A DNA stretch of 64,000 nt, from assembly GCA_052066835.1 (NCBI GenBank), contig JBQHRJ010000015.1; one strand, 5' to 3'. Source of the stretch: UBA2821 sp902763335 (lineage in GTDB: Bacteria; Bacillota; Clostridia; Lachnospirales; Lachnospiraceae). Positions 43,096-50,502 of the stretch are shown here, in pieces. The position numbers and the translations under genes were made by a program. Each line of letters opens with the position of its first letter. Position 1 is the stretch's first letter. The notes beneath the pieces are model-generated. The model was not told the DNA's origin and searched no databases. It saw only the letters and a program-made list of their open reading frames with translations.

Positions 43096-44598
43096 ATGTC
43101 AATTTATCATTGCAGTATCAAAATCATTAGCAGGAGTGATGGAAAATCGGCAGTTGCTTCTTCTGCCTACCGCTCCGGCGAAAAGCTCATGGATGACCGC
43201 ACAGGTCTTGTTCATGACTTTACGAAAAAGCGTGGAGTTGTATTTACAGAAGTTGCACTTCCGGCACATGCTCCGCCGGAATATGCTGACCGGAATGTAT
43301 TATGGAATGCGGTGGAAAAGGCAGAAAAGAAATCCAACGCACAGCTTGCGAGAGAGATAGAAGTGGCACTTCCAAAGGAGCTTTCAAGGGAATGTCAGAT
43401 TGAAATTGTAAGAAGGTATGTGCAGGATAATTTTGTTTCCGTTGGCATGTGTGCCGACTGGGCATTGCATGATAAGGGTGATGGCAACCCCCATGCTCAC
43501 ATTATGCTGACCATGCGTGGCATCAAACCCGATGGCACATGGGCACAGAAGGAAAAGAAGATTTATGCCCTTGATGAAGACGGAAACCGCATTCCACTCA
43601 TTGACCCTGCTACCGGAGAGCAGAAGCTTGGTAAACGGAATGAAAAGCTTTGGAAACGCATTACTGTAGAACCAAATGACTGGAACGAACACAGTAAAGC
43701 AGAAATCTGGAGAAAATCATGGGCAGATATCTGTAACGAATATCTGTCTTTGGAACAGCAGATTGACCACAGAAGTTACAAACGGCAGGAGCTGGATTTA
43801 GAGCCTACCATCCACGAAGGGTATCGTGCCCGCAAGATGGAGAAGGCAGGCTTTGTTTCTAATCGGTGCGAATACAACCGGATTGTAAAAGCTATCAATT
43901 CACTTAAGACAAAATGGTTACAGACAGTCCGTGAATTACAACAGACCATTATAGAGAAAGGACGTTTTTTATATGAACGAATTGCAGGATACCTTGGAGG
44001 AAATCATGAAGATTTTTTCCTCACAGGAAGAGATGCTGGACATCATGGAGGAACAGCAGAAGGAGTTGGATTTTCTTCGGAATACGATTCAGAAGCAGGA
44101 CGAATTGCTGAAGAAATTGAACGAAGAGAATGCCAAGCTGTCGGCAGAGAATCAGGAATTAGCCGGACAGAATCTGCGATTGCAAACACAGAATCAGCAA
44201 TTGCAGAAATTATGCAAAGAGTAAAAGAGAAAGCGAGGGAACGAGATGAACGAATCAGAAAACTTAAAGAACGAAGACGACTTGTTGAGTCTGTCGGAGA
44301 CACTTATGGAGGAGAACGAAACTTACCGTCATCGGATAAATCAGTTGGAGAATCAGATACAGACGCATTTATCCGACAGGCAAAAGCTGAAATCGCAGAT
44401 ACAATCCATGCAATCAACTCTGGACGCAATAGCGCAAGAGAATCAGAACTTGAACGCTCATATCGCCAGATTAGCAGAGAGCGATTTGGTACTGGTGGAG
44501 AACGAGAAGTTGAAAAAGGAAAATCAGCAGGTGCTGGCAGAGAAAGAGAAGGCTCAGAGAATCTTCGCAGAAGCCGAGAAAAAGGCAGAGAACGCTAA
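43096..44598 (+). CDS. mobA: MOBQ-type relaxase of element B
   Basis: 500 residues, ATG with GAAGGAGGATATGC upstream. MSIYHCSIKIISRSDGKSAVASSAYRSGEKL at the N-terminus; metal-binding motif GDGNPHAHIMLTMRG near 135. Residues beyond about 290 are low-complexity and share only short blocks with the A enzyme (TGRDA; RERDERI versus RRKEIYERFERL), in the part that is overprinted by 43973-44224 and by the start of 44246-45238. Confidence 0.93.
   Translation: MSIYHCSIKIISRSDGKSAVASSAYRSGEKLMDDRTGLVHDFTKKRGVVFTEVALPAHAPPEYADRNVLWNAVEKAEKKSNAQLAREIEVALPKELSRECQIEIVRRYVQDNFVSVGMCADWALHDKGDGNPHAHIMLTMRGIKPDGTWAQKEKKIYALDEDGNRIPLIDPATGEQKLGKRNEKLWKRITVEPNDWNEHSKAEIWRKSWADICNEYLSLEQQIDHRSYKRQELDLEPTIHEGYRARKMEKAGFVSNRCEYNRIVKAINSLKTKWLQTVRELQQTIIEKGRFLYERIAGYLGGNHEDFFLTGRDAGHHGGTAEGVGFSSEYDSEAGRIAEEIERRECQAVGRESGISRTESAIANTESAIAEIMQRVKEKARERDERIRKLKERRRLVESVGDTYGGERNLPSSDKSVGESDTDAFIRQAKAEIADTIHAINSGRNSARESELERSYRQISRERFGTGGEREVEKGKSAGAGREREGSENLRRSREKGRER
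43973..44224 (+). CDS. Small coiled-coil protein nested in the relaxase gene (element B)
   Basis: 83 residues, entirely heptad-like (ELDFLRNTIQKQDELLKKLNEENAKLSAENQELAGQNLRLQ, in parts). ATG follows GAAAGGACG. It lies in the +1 frame of the relaxase, as does 1068-1295 in element A. Confidence 0.65.
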   Translation: MNELQDTLEEIMKIFSSQEEMLDIMEEQQKELDFLRNTIQKQDELLKKLNEENAKLSAENQELAGQNLRLQTQNQQLQKLCKE

Positions 44599-45238
44599 TG
44601 TTGTCTTAATGAAAGCGAAGGCATTGGAAGCTGATTTTAACAATCATATTTCCGTTGAAGCTAAGCATATCCGCAAGCAAGTAAAAGCAGATATGCAAAT
44701 ACAGTTACAGGAAAAGTTGCGAACGCAAACCGCTACACTTGGCGTATGGACATGGGTAATTGCTTTTATCAGCATTGTTCAAACTGGTTATATCTTTTTT
44801 GTCAACAAAGATGTAGTTGCCACCATACCTGATTGGTTTCTGAATCGTGGCAGGAATGTGATGAACATTTCAAATTTGCTTTGTAGGGTGTATCAGTGGT
44901 GCTATGAATATCTGGCTCAGTATGTCCATTCCTATGTGGCAGTTGGTATTATTGCTTTAGTGTCTGTTGGGATTGCGGCAGGTGTATTTGTACTTGCGAA
45001 AATAGCATTTGACAGGATTACAGAAAAGTGTGATGACCGATGGCAATATTACAAAAACACTGGTGTTGCAGAACTTAGAAAGGCTGTGTCCGTAGCACTT
45101 TGTGTTATCAGTGTTACATTGTCAATGTTATCTGTTTCACTGATTCCGGTAGATATTAATGTGCTAAGCTGGTGGCTTATTCTTTCGGCAGGTCTGAATT
45201 TTTTGTATCATGGCAGTTGTAAGGGCAGTTACCATTAA
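44246..45238 (+). CDS. Coiled-coil protein with C-terminal membrane segments (element B)
   Basis: 330 residues. The N-terminal ~165 residues form a coiled coil; hydrophobic segments are at about 165-188, 228-252 and 285-325. Its first 353 bases overlap the relaxase in the +1 frame; AAGCGAGGGAACG precedes the ATG. It corresponds to 72-1049 of element A. A membrane-tethered helper of transfer is inferred. Confidence 0.75.
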   Translation: MNESENLKNEDDLLSLSETLMEENETYRHRINQLENQIQTHLSDRQKLKSQIQSMQSTLDAIAQENQNLNAHIARLAESDLVLVENEKLKKENQQVLAEKEKAQRIFAEAEKKAENANVVLMKAKALEADFNNHISVEAKHIRKQVKADMQIQLQEKLRTQTATLGVWTWVIAFISIVQTGYIFFVNKDVVATIPDWFLNRGRNVMNISNLLCRVYQWCYEYLAQYVHSYVAVGIIALVSVGIAAGVFVLAKIAFDRITEKCDDRWQYYKNTGVAELRKAVSVALCVISVTLSMLSVSLIPVDINVLSWWLILSAGLNFLYHGSCKGSYH

Positions 45239-45248
45239 TGCATAAAAG

Positions 45249-45288
45249 TACTCCCATGGGCAGATGAAATCTGCTCACGGGAGAGTAA
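45249..45288 (+). terminator. Hairpin after the mobilization operon of B
   Basis: TACTCCC/GGGAGAGTA with GCAGAT/ATCTGC inside. No T-run follows, so its role as terminator is uncertain. Confidence 0.4.
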
Positions 45289-45335
45289 TACAAAGGCGGT
45301 TCAAACTGGAAGTTGTCAGTCTTTCATCTTTTTTA

Positions 45336-46880
45336 TCACTCACTAATTAACTGTAATCCATTAGGATTTAGCTGATATATTTTATCACACACCTCTTCAA
45401 TGTACTTTCTATCGTGAGAAATGCTAATGACAGCCCCTGGAAATTCTCGGAGCATTTTTCTTATTACCGGGCCGGATAATGGTGAAAAATTTCTTGTAGG
45501 CTCATCCAGAATAAGAACATTCGCACCACTTAAACTCATCCTCAAAAGAAGCACTTTCGCCTTTTGTCCACCAGACAACTCCCGAATAGGATGCTCCATT
45601 TCATCTGGCGTGTATTTAAGTGAACCTAGGTATGTTCTAATTCTTGTACGCTCTTCTTTATCTCCTGTTTTATCAAGGTAATCAACCGGTGTAACAGATA
45701 GCTCCAACAAATCTTCATAATTTTGGGGCATATATTCTGCTTTAATATCATTCCGATTCATAAGTTCTTCCGCTATCTTTTTTAGAAGAGTCGTTTTTCC
45801 TGCCCCGTTGGCTCCTATAATACAGATTTTCTCTGATCCTTTTATTTTCAAATAAATTCCTTCTGCCAAAATTCTTTCGCCTTCTGGAGTCATTAGCTTT
45901 GAAAGTTCATATTCTATGACCGTTTTCCCTGTTGGAATGTATGCGTTTTTATCTCCTAATTTAAAAAAGATTGCTTCTTCCTGCTCCGGCATTTGCGTCA
46001 TATTTTCGTCTTCTCTTTCAAATCTTCGCCCCATAGCCTTAACTGTGTGCATTTTGTCCTTCAAATTCTTTGCCACCGACGGCGCTTGTCTGGAACAATT
46101 TGCTAATGCGCTTTGCACACTCTGAGACACTCTTTGATATTTCTCATCTCGAATCTTTTTTTCCCTACGGTCACATAGTGCCCTCTGTTCTTGAAGTTCA
46201 AATTTATGAAGCCGTTCCTCCACATAGTTTCTATAGGGAAGCTTGGCCACGGTATATCTCGCTTCTGTTTTTAGTTTAATCTGCTCGATATGTATTACCA
46301 TGTTGGCGGTACGCTCTATCAATGTTTCATCGTGTGAAATAAAAAGCACAATATGTTTCCATTCATTTATGGTTTTTTCCAGTAATGTAAGCGTCGCAAT
46401 GTCAATATCATTTGAAGGTTCGTCTAACAATAGCACAGAAACATCGCGAATAAAAAGCCGCATGAGTTGTACCTTGACTTTTTCTCCTCCTGAAAGGCTC
46501 CCCATCATCTGACTACTGTAGAAAAAATCATTTTTTATTCCAAATTTTCCTGCAGTAACAGACAGTTCTTTTGGCGTTTTCTCCCAGAATATTTCTTCCT
46601 CAGAAAAATACTCGTATACGGTTTTTTTCTTATCTTCATCGGGCATCTCTTGCGGAAGGTAACCAAAACGTTCGTTTCCCATTACTCTTTCCCCATCCGC
46701 TTCTATATAGTTTTCTATAAGCGATGGATCATATATCCACTTCATTAATGTTGATTTTCCGTTCCCTTCTTCTCCAATGATAACTGCTTTATCTCCATCA
46801 TTTAGCACAAGGTTGAAATCATCAAGAATTACTCTCAGGTCTTTTTTATGTGTTAAATTTAATTTCTTTATCTGTAACAT
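45336..46880 (-). CDS. ABC-F ATPase, probable ribosome-protection antibiotic resistance protein
   Basis: About 514 residues from ATG 46880 (AAAAGGAGGAAC upstream). Two ABC domains without membrane segments: first Walker A GEEGNGKST, LSGGEKVKVQ, LLLDEPSNDIDI; second GANGAGKTT, LSGGQKAKVLLL, LILDEPTRNFSPLSGP. A charged linker of about 80 residues lies between them. ABC-F proteins of this size displace antibiotics from the ribosome (Lsa/Vga/Msr types) or act in translation. Which drug class cannot be read here. The upstream attenuator-like leader and its place on a mobilizable element favour resistance. Confidence 0.82.
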   Translation of the reverse strand: MLQIKKLNLTHKKDLRVILDDFNLVLNDGDKAVIIGEEGNGKSTLMKWIYDPSLIENYIEADGERVMGNERFGYLPQEMPDEDKKKTVYEYFSEEEIFWEKTPKELSVTAGKFGIKNDFFYSSQMMGSLSGGEKVKVQLMRLFIRDVSVLLLDEPSNDIDIATLTLLEKTINEWKHIVLFISHDETLIERTANMVIHIEQIKLKTEARYTVAKLPYRNYVEERLHKFELQEQRALCDRREKKIRDEKYQRVSQSVQSALANCSRQAPSVAKNLKDKMHTVKAMGRRFEREDENMTQMPEQEEAIFFKLGDKNAYIPTGKTVIEYELSKLMTPEGERILAEGIYLKIKGSEKICIIGANGAGKTTLLKKIAEELMNRNDIKAEYMPQNYEDLLELSVTPVDYLDKTGDKEERTRIRTYLGSLKYTPDEMEHPIRELSGGQKAKVLLLRMSLSGANVLILDEPTRNFSPLSGPVIRKMLREFPGAVISISHDRKYIEEVCDKIYQLNPNGLQLISE

Positions 46881-46925
46881 AAAGTTCCTCCTTTTCGAAA
46901 CACGAGTCAATTATTTTTGTACACA

Positions 46926-46964
46926 CAAAAACGAGCCTTTTTTGCATACGCAAAAATAGACTCG
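46926..46964 (-). promoter_or_regulatory. Attenuator-like terminator in the ABC-F leader
   Basis: On the minus strand CGAG..TTTTTGC-GTAT-GCAAAAA..CTCG is followed by TTTTTGTG, a complete intrinsic terminator about 45 bases before the ABC-F start. A short reading frame (TTG 47043 onward) runs through the leader. The 46881-47260 gap holds this leader and an AT-rich promoter region; no other gene is seen. Confidence 0.65.
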
Positions 46965-47260
46965 CCAAATAGACCTTTATTCCTTTCCCTAAGGAAAAGC
47001 AAAGGAAATGCCTCTTGCGATAATCCAACTTAAGCGTACACAAAAATAAACCTATTTTCTACAGGCTCAATAACTATATGTGTCTTACTTAAATTAAATT
47101 ATCTATTAATCATTTCCTCACCTTACACGAAATGTGCCATCCTTTTTTCTAATGATAATACTATCATACTGTATTTATTGTGTCAACACATTCCACCTTA
47201 TAGAAGCGCAAATTCAAATCTTCTGTTACTTTCAATCTCTCCACAAGACTGCAAGTTAAT

Positions 47261-47773
47261 TTACAGTTCCGTATGAGCAATTTCCGTTCCTTTCTTAAAT
47301 CGATTCTTCAAGGGCAGATAGTATATCAACATCATGAAAAGCGGTTGCTGCCACGACAAGCCTATGACACACCCAATCAGTTTTATGTTCGCAGACAAAA
47401 TGCCGACTATAAAGGCAAGAACAGAAGAAACAATAATTAACCATTTGGTAAATATTATCTCAGATTCCGTAACTATGTCTTGCTTTCTGATTGTTGTTAC
47501 CCTAAGCAATATTGCGAAAATCAGAATAAATATCGTCGCAAACAATACAGCTGAGCCTATCACAAGAAAAATCGTCAATCCGTTTACTCCCGCAACTGTA
47601 AGGTTAGCTAATGGTGTAAAATCAGAACCGTCAATATTTATGTTGTCCACATATTTGATTAAATTTTTGCCCAACATTACATTATATATTTCTCTTATAT
47701 ATCCTATTGAAAATATCCAATTAAGTATTGATGCTGCAACCAGCAGAACTCGTCTGACTAAACCTCTGCCCAT
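47261..47773 (-). CDS. Membrane protein of unknown function (element B cargo)
   Basis: About 170 residues from the internal Met that follows a GGGGG stretch (the frame is open ten codons further). Four hydrophobic segments (about 8-28, 60-90, 105-130, 140-155). I recognise no family. It is on the same strand as the ABC-F gene but separated from it by the leader, so it has its own transcript. Confidence 0.65.
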   Translation of the reverse strand: MGRGLVRRVLLVAASILNWIFSIGYIREIYNVMLGKNLIKYVDNINIDGSDFTPLANLTVAGVNGLTIFLVIGSAVLFATIFILIFAILLRVTTIRKQDIVTESEIIFTKWLIIVSSVLAFIVGILSANIKLIGCVIGLSWQQPLFMMLIYYLPLKNRFKKGTEIAHTEL

Positions 47774-47865
47774 TGTAATTCCCCCACTAACTTCAAATTT
47801 CACTTCCTATTGTACCACGCACATCTCTTACATTCCACTTATATTTTTGTAAAGATTTTGAAAAA

Positions 47866-47894
47866 GGCGGACTGCTAATCTATAGCAATCCGCC
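47866..47894 (-). terminator. Terminator after the DUF6061-like gene
   Basis: GGCGGACTGCTA and TAGCAATCCGCC form a strong stem, followed on the minus strand by TTTTTC. Confidence 0.8.
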
Positions 47895-47901
47895 CGAAAA
47901 A

Positions 47902-48141
47902 TTACCACACTTCTAAACTATCTTCTGCATCAATCCAAGCTTGCATTTCTCCATCCAACACTAAGCGTGCATACTCCATAGGTTCATCAATCGCAAGAGC
48001 ATTTAATGCGCACTGTGAATTTGGTGTGATCTTCAATCCTTCCTCCGCCTTACTACAATCTATGCGAAGAAGCATATTATCAAAAGTGGTTATATCTATA
48101 CTATTGCAGTACTGGTTATATGTAGCATATATAAGTTTCAT
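47902..48141 (-). CDS. DUF6061-like small protein (element B)
   Basis: 79 residues. SIDITTFDNMLLRIDCSKAEEGLK and EPMEYARLVLDGEMQAWIDAEDSLEVW match the pattern in 52141-52578 (PIEYVAMALSGEMQAYCDN). ATG preceded by GAAAGGACG. It is the last gene before the right border of B. Function unknown. Confidence 0.7.
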   Translation of the reverse strand: MKLIYATYNQYCNSIDITTFDNMLLRIDCSKAEEGLKITPNSQCALNALAIDEPMEYARLVLDGEMQAWIDAEDSLEVW

Positions 48142-48238
48142 AGCTTTTCGTCCTTTCGTTTTTATTACAGATAAGCCGGTTGTATTGGTAAATTGTTGTG
48201 TGTCCTAGAATTATCCTTTAGAACATGATACACACGCA

Positions 48239-48400
48239 TCACTGCTGGTGGAACTTGGATTTCAGCCATTGGCAATAGCAGAGCGGCTGGGACATGAAAA
48301 GATAGAAACAACATTAAATACTTATTCACATTTATATCCGAATAAGCAGGCAGAACTGGCAGACAGATTAGAACTTGAGAATGAGGAGGACGAGCTATGA
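48239..48400 (+). pseudogene. int: Tyrosine integrase of element C, 3' part
   Basis: 53 codons: SLLVELGFQPLAIAERLGH, then the catalytic EKIETTLNTYSHLYP with the Tyr nucleophile, and a polar tail ending ENEEDEL. It continues the gene fragment 36550-37478. It has no start of its own. The MobC gene begins in an ATGA overlap with its stop. Confidence 0.92.
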
Positions 48401-48786
48401 GCGGAGTACACAAACATCCAACAATTAGCTTTCGTGTCTCAGACAGAGAACGGGAGATGATTGAAGCAAGGATACTTGCAAGCGGTATGCAGAAAAAAGA
48501 TTATTTTGTCCGTTCCTGTATTTATAACAGAATATGTGTTGTAGGCAAGAAAGAGGTCATTTACAAGCTTGTAGAGGAATTGCAGAATATGCAGACAAAT
48601 ATTTCTGAACTGGTAAAACAACTGGAACAACAGGATGTAACACTTACCGCTGATGGTTTGGAAGATATGCGAAATGACTGTATGGATATGTTGCAGGCGA
48701 TTATTTCAATACTGGATGGTGCGAAGTATCTCTGGCAGGGAGCACAGACGGATAAAGAAAAAAGTCCTGACAGCGGCAACTGTTAG
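48397..48786 (+). CDS. mobC: MobC-like ribbon-helix-helix protein of element C
   Basis: 129 residues. PTISFRVSDREREMIEARILASGMQKKDYFVRSCIYNRICVVGKKEVIYKLVEEL is an RHH domain followed by a helical tail, the layout of MobC-type relaxosome proteins. ATGA overlap with the integrase couples their translation. It would bind the oriT near 50424. Confidence 0.83.
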   Translation: MSGVHKHPTISFRVSDREREMIEARILASGMQKKDYFVRSCIYNRICVVGKKEVIYKLVEELQNMQTNISELVKQLEQQDVTLTADGLEDMRNDCMDMLQAIISILDGAKYLWQGAQTDKEKSPDSGNC

Positions 48787-48893
48787 GACTTGCGGTAACA
48801 AAAGAAAACCTCTGTTACCTATGTATTCACAACTAGAGTATAGCAGAGGTTCTTCTTAGGAGCAAATAAAAGATTTGATTATGGAGGACTTTT

Positions 48894-49874
48894 ATGGAAG
48901 GACAAAAGGCAGAATTAAAGATGATACGGATGTCGGAGGTAGAATCACAGGAAGTGAAATGGATGTGGTATCCGTTTATACCATACGGAAAGCTGACAAT
49001 TATTCAGGGGGATCCGGGAGATGGAAAAACCACACTTGTGTTAAATATAGCAGCAAAGTTATCAAAGGGAGAATGCTTCGACAGTGATATGGATGTACAG
49101 AAGCCGGTAAATGTGATTTATCAGACAGCAGAGGATGGTCTGGCAGACACAGTAAAGCCAAGACTTGAACTTGCCGGAGCAGACTGTGAAAAGATACTGG
49201 TTATTGATGAAAGTGATAAATCACTGTCTATGGCAGATGAAAGGTTGGAAGAGGCACTTGCTAAGACAAGGGCAAAAGTATTGATATTAGATCCGATACA
49301 GGCTTATCTCGGTGGTGGTATGGATATGAACCGGGCAAATGAAGCAAGAGATATGACAAAGAAGCTGGGAGCATTAGCGGAGAAATATCAATGTGCAATT
49401 CTTCTTATCGGTCATATGAATAAGGCATCAGGTAACAAAGCGGCATATAGAGGTATGGGCTCTATTGACTTCTTTGCAGTGGCAAGGAGTGTGCTTCTGG
49501 TCGGCAGAATAGAGGGAGAACCTAATACAAGAGCAGTTGTTCAGATAAAGAATAATCTTGCGGCATTTGGACATCCGAAGGCATTCATGCTATCAGAGAC
49601 AGGCTTTCACTGGTTAGGAGATTATGAGATCACAGCGGATGAAGTACTTGGTGGAATTGCACCAAAGGCGAATAAACTGGAACAGGCAAAGCAAATGCTT
49701 CGTGAACTGGCGGAAACTTCTAATATGGTGCAAAGCAATGAAATTTTTGAAATGGCTGATGAACAGGGCATTTCAAAAAGGACATTGGAAAATGCCAAAA
49801 AGGAGCTTGGTATCCGGGCTAAGAAAATTAACAATTCATGGTATTGGGAGTTGGATAAGGTAAAGTCGGATTAA
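48894..49874 (+). CDS. RepA-like RecA-fold ATPase
   Basis: 326 residues, ATGGAGGAC upstream. Walker A is IIQGDPGDGKTTLV (near 38), Walker B is KVLILDPIQAYL (near 133) and LLIGHMNKASG (near 175) is a motif of RepA/hexameric-helicase-type AAA_25 proteins. A C-terminal winged helix is likely (SNEIFEMADEQGISKRTLENAKKELGI). It probably supports replication of the excised circle as a helicase or initiator. Confidence 0.82.
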   Translation: MEGQKAELKMIRMSEVESQEVKWMWYPFIPYGKLTIIQGDPGDGKTTLVLNIAAKLSKGECFDSDMDVQKPVNVIYQTAEDGLADTVKPRLELAGADCEKILVIDESDKSLSMADERLEEALAKTRAKVLILDPIQAYLGGGMDMNRANEARDMTKKLGALAEKYQCAILLIGHMNKASGNKAAYRGMGSIDFFAVARSVLLVGRIEGEPNTRAVVQIKNNLAAFGHPKAFMLSETGFHWLGDYEITADEVLGGIAPKANKLEQAKQMLRELAETSNMVQSNEIFEMADEQGISKRTLENAKKELGIRAKKINNSWYWELDKVKSD

Positions 49875-49882
49875 GGCAAGAA

Positions 49883-49961
49883 CGCAACAATGCAGACTAT
49901 ATAGAAATTGCGGAGATGAACCTTGCAAGGTTGCAAAATCTATAGATAGTGCATTGTTGCG
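49883..49961 (+). repeat. Nested inverted repeats, origin-like
   Basis: CGCAACAATGCA (49883-49894) and TGCATTGTTGCG (49950-49961) are perfect 12-bp arms. Inside are imperfect ACTATATAGA/TCTATAGATAGT arms and a central palindrome AACCTTGCAAGGTT (49919-49932). It lies between the RepA-like gene and the transfer region and may be a replication origin. Confidence 0.7.
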
Positions 49962-49997
49962 GACTTGATAGTAAGAGGAAAGGATTGATGGATTGAT

Positions 49998-50231
49998 ATG
50001 AAAAATGTGCAGATTTCACAGGAGCTTTTCATTGCACTTATGAGGTATTTTCTGCTAGAGCAGGAGGAGCTATACCCAGAGATAAAGAAAGGTCTTGAAA
50101 AGAAAATGGATGCGCTGGTAATGAGAGAGCTGTATACGAAGTACAAAACCGCACCAAGCGAAGAAGAACGAGAAAAGGCACGTAGGGAATATTTGGATAA
50201 GCGTGGTGTACCGGAAAGCTTTCGGTGGTAG
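49998..50231 (+). CDS. Small helical protein, complexin-2-like annotation
   Basis: 77 residues, mostly helical and charged: LFIALMRYFLLEQEELYPEIKKGLEKKMDALVMRELYTKYKTAPS. Small proteins of this kind recur before the MOBV relaxase in Clostridia elements and have no known role. AAGGATTGATGGATTGAT lies upstream, with only a weak ribosome-binding site. Confidence 0.65.
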   Translation: MKNVQISQELFIALMRYFLLEQEELYPEIKKGLEKKMDALVMRELYTKYKTAPSEEEREKARREYLDKRGVPESFRW

Positions 50232-50407
50232 TTTCGCTTAATCGTAAATGACGGGTGCGTGGCACGCTCCCGTTAGATATGGTTAAGAAGAAATGTGGTG
50301 CGGTGGTAATACAGAGAACGCTTCGGACACTGACTGCCGCAGGCAGAAAAGCTCCCGGCAGGGCGCAAAACCTGATTTATCAGGTTGCATTTTTGATGCC
50401 GCAGGTG

Positions 50408-50450
50408 TCAAAAGTGCTTTTGCGTTACTTTCGGCGAAAGTAACAAAGCC
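50408..50450 (+). other. Candidate oriT of element C (MOBV)
   Basis: GTTACTTTC-GGC-GAAAGTAAC (50424-50444) followed by AAAG, and preceded by GTGTCAAAAGTGCTTTTGC. Element D has GTTACTTTT-GAC-AAAAGTAAC with the same GTGTCAAA word before it (61501-61540), also upstream of a MOBV relaxase. The 50232-50496 gap has more hairpins (GGTGCG..; CCTGATTTATCAGG at 50371-50384) and no gene. Confidence 0.6.
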
Positions 50451-50502
50451 TGCGCCGTATCCGGCGCTAATATGACAGATAAAAGGAAGGAGAAAATTGC
50501 CT

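Larger units (their letters stand above)
37479..48243. mobile_element. Element B: serine-recombinase mobilizable element inside the C integrase
   Basis: The borders are given by TCACT at 37474-37478 and 48239-48243, on both sides of which the integrase frame of C continues. Backbone order is the same as in element A, inverted: recombinase, antirepressor-type gene, DUF6076, sigma-like, TnpW, DUF3847, oriT, relaxase with overprinted genes. Cargo (ABC-F ATPase, membrane protein, DUF6061) is at the right end. Confidence 0.9.
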
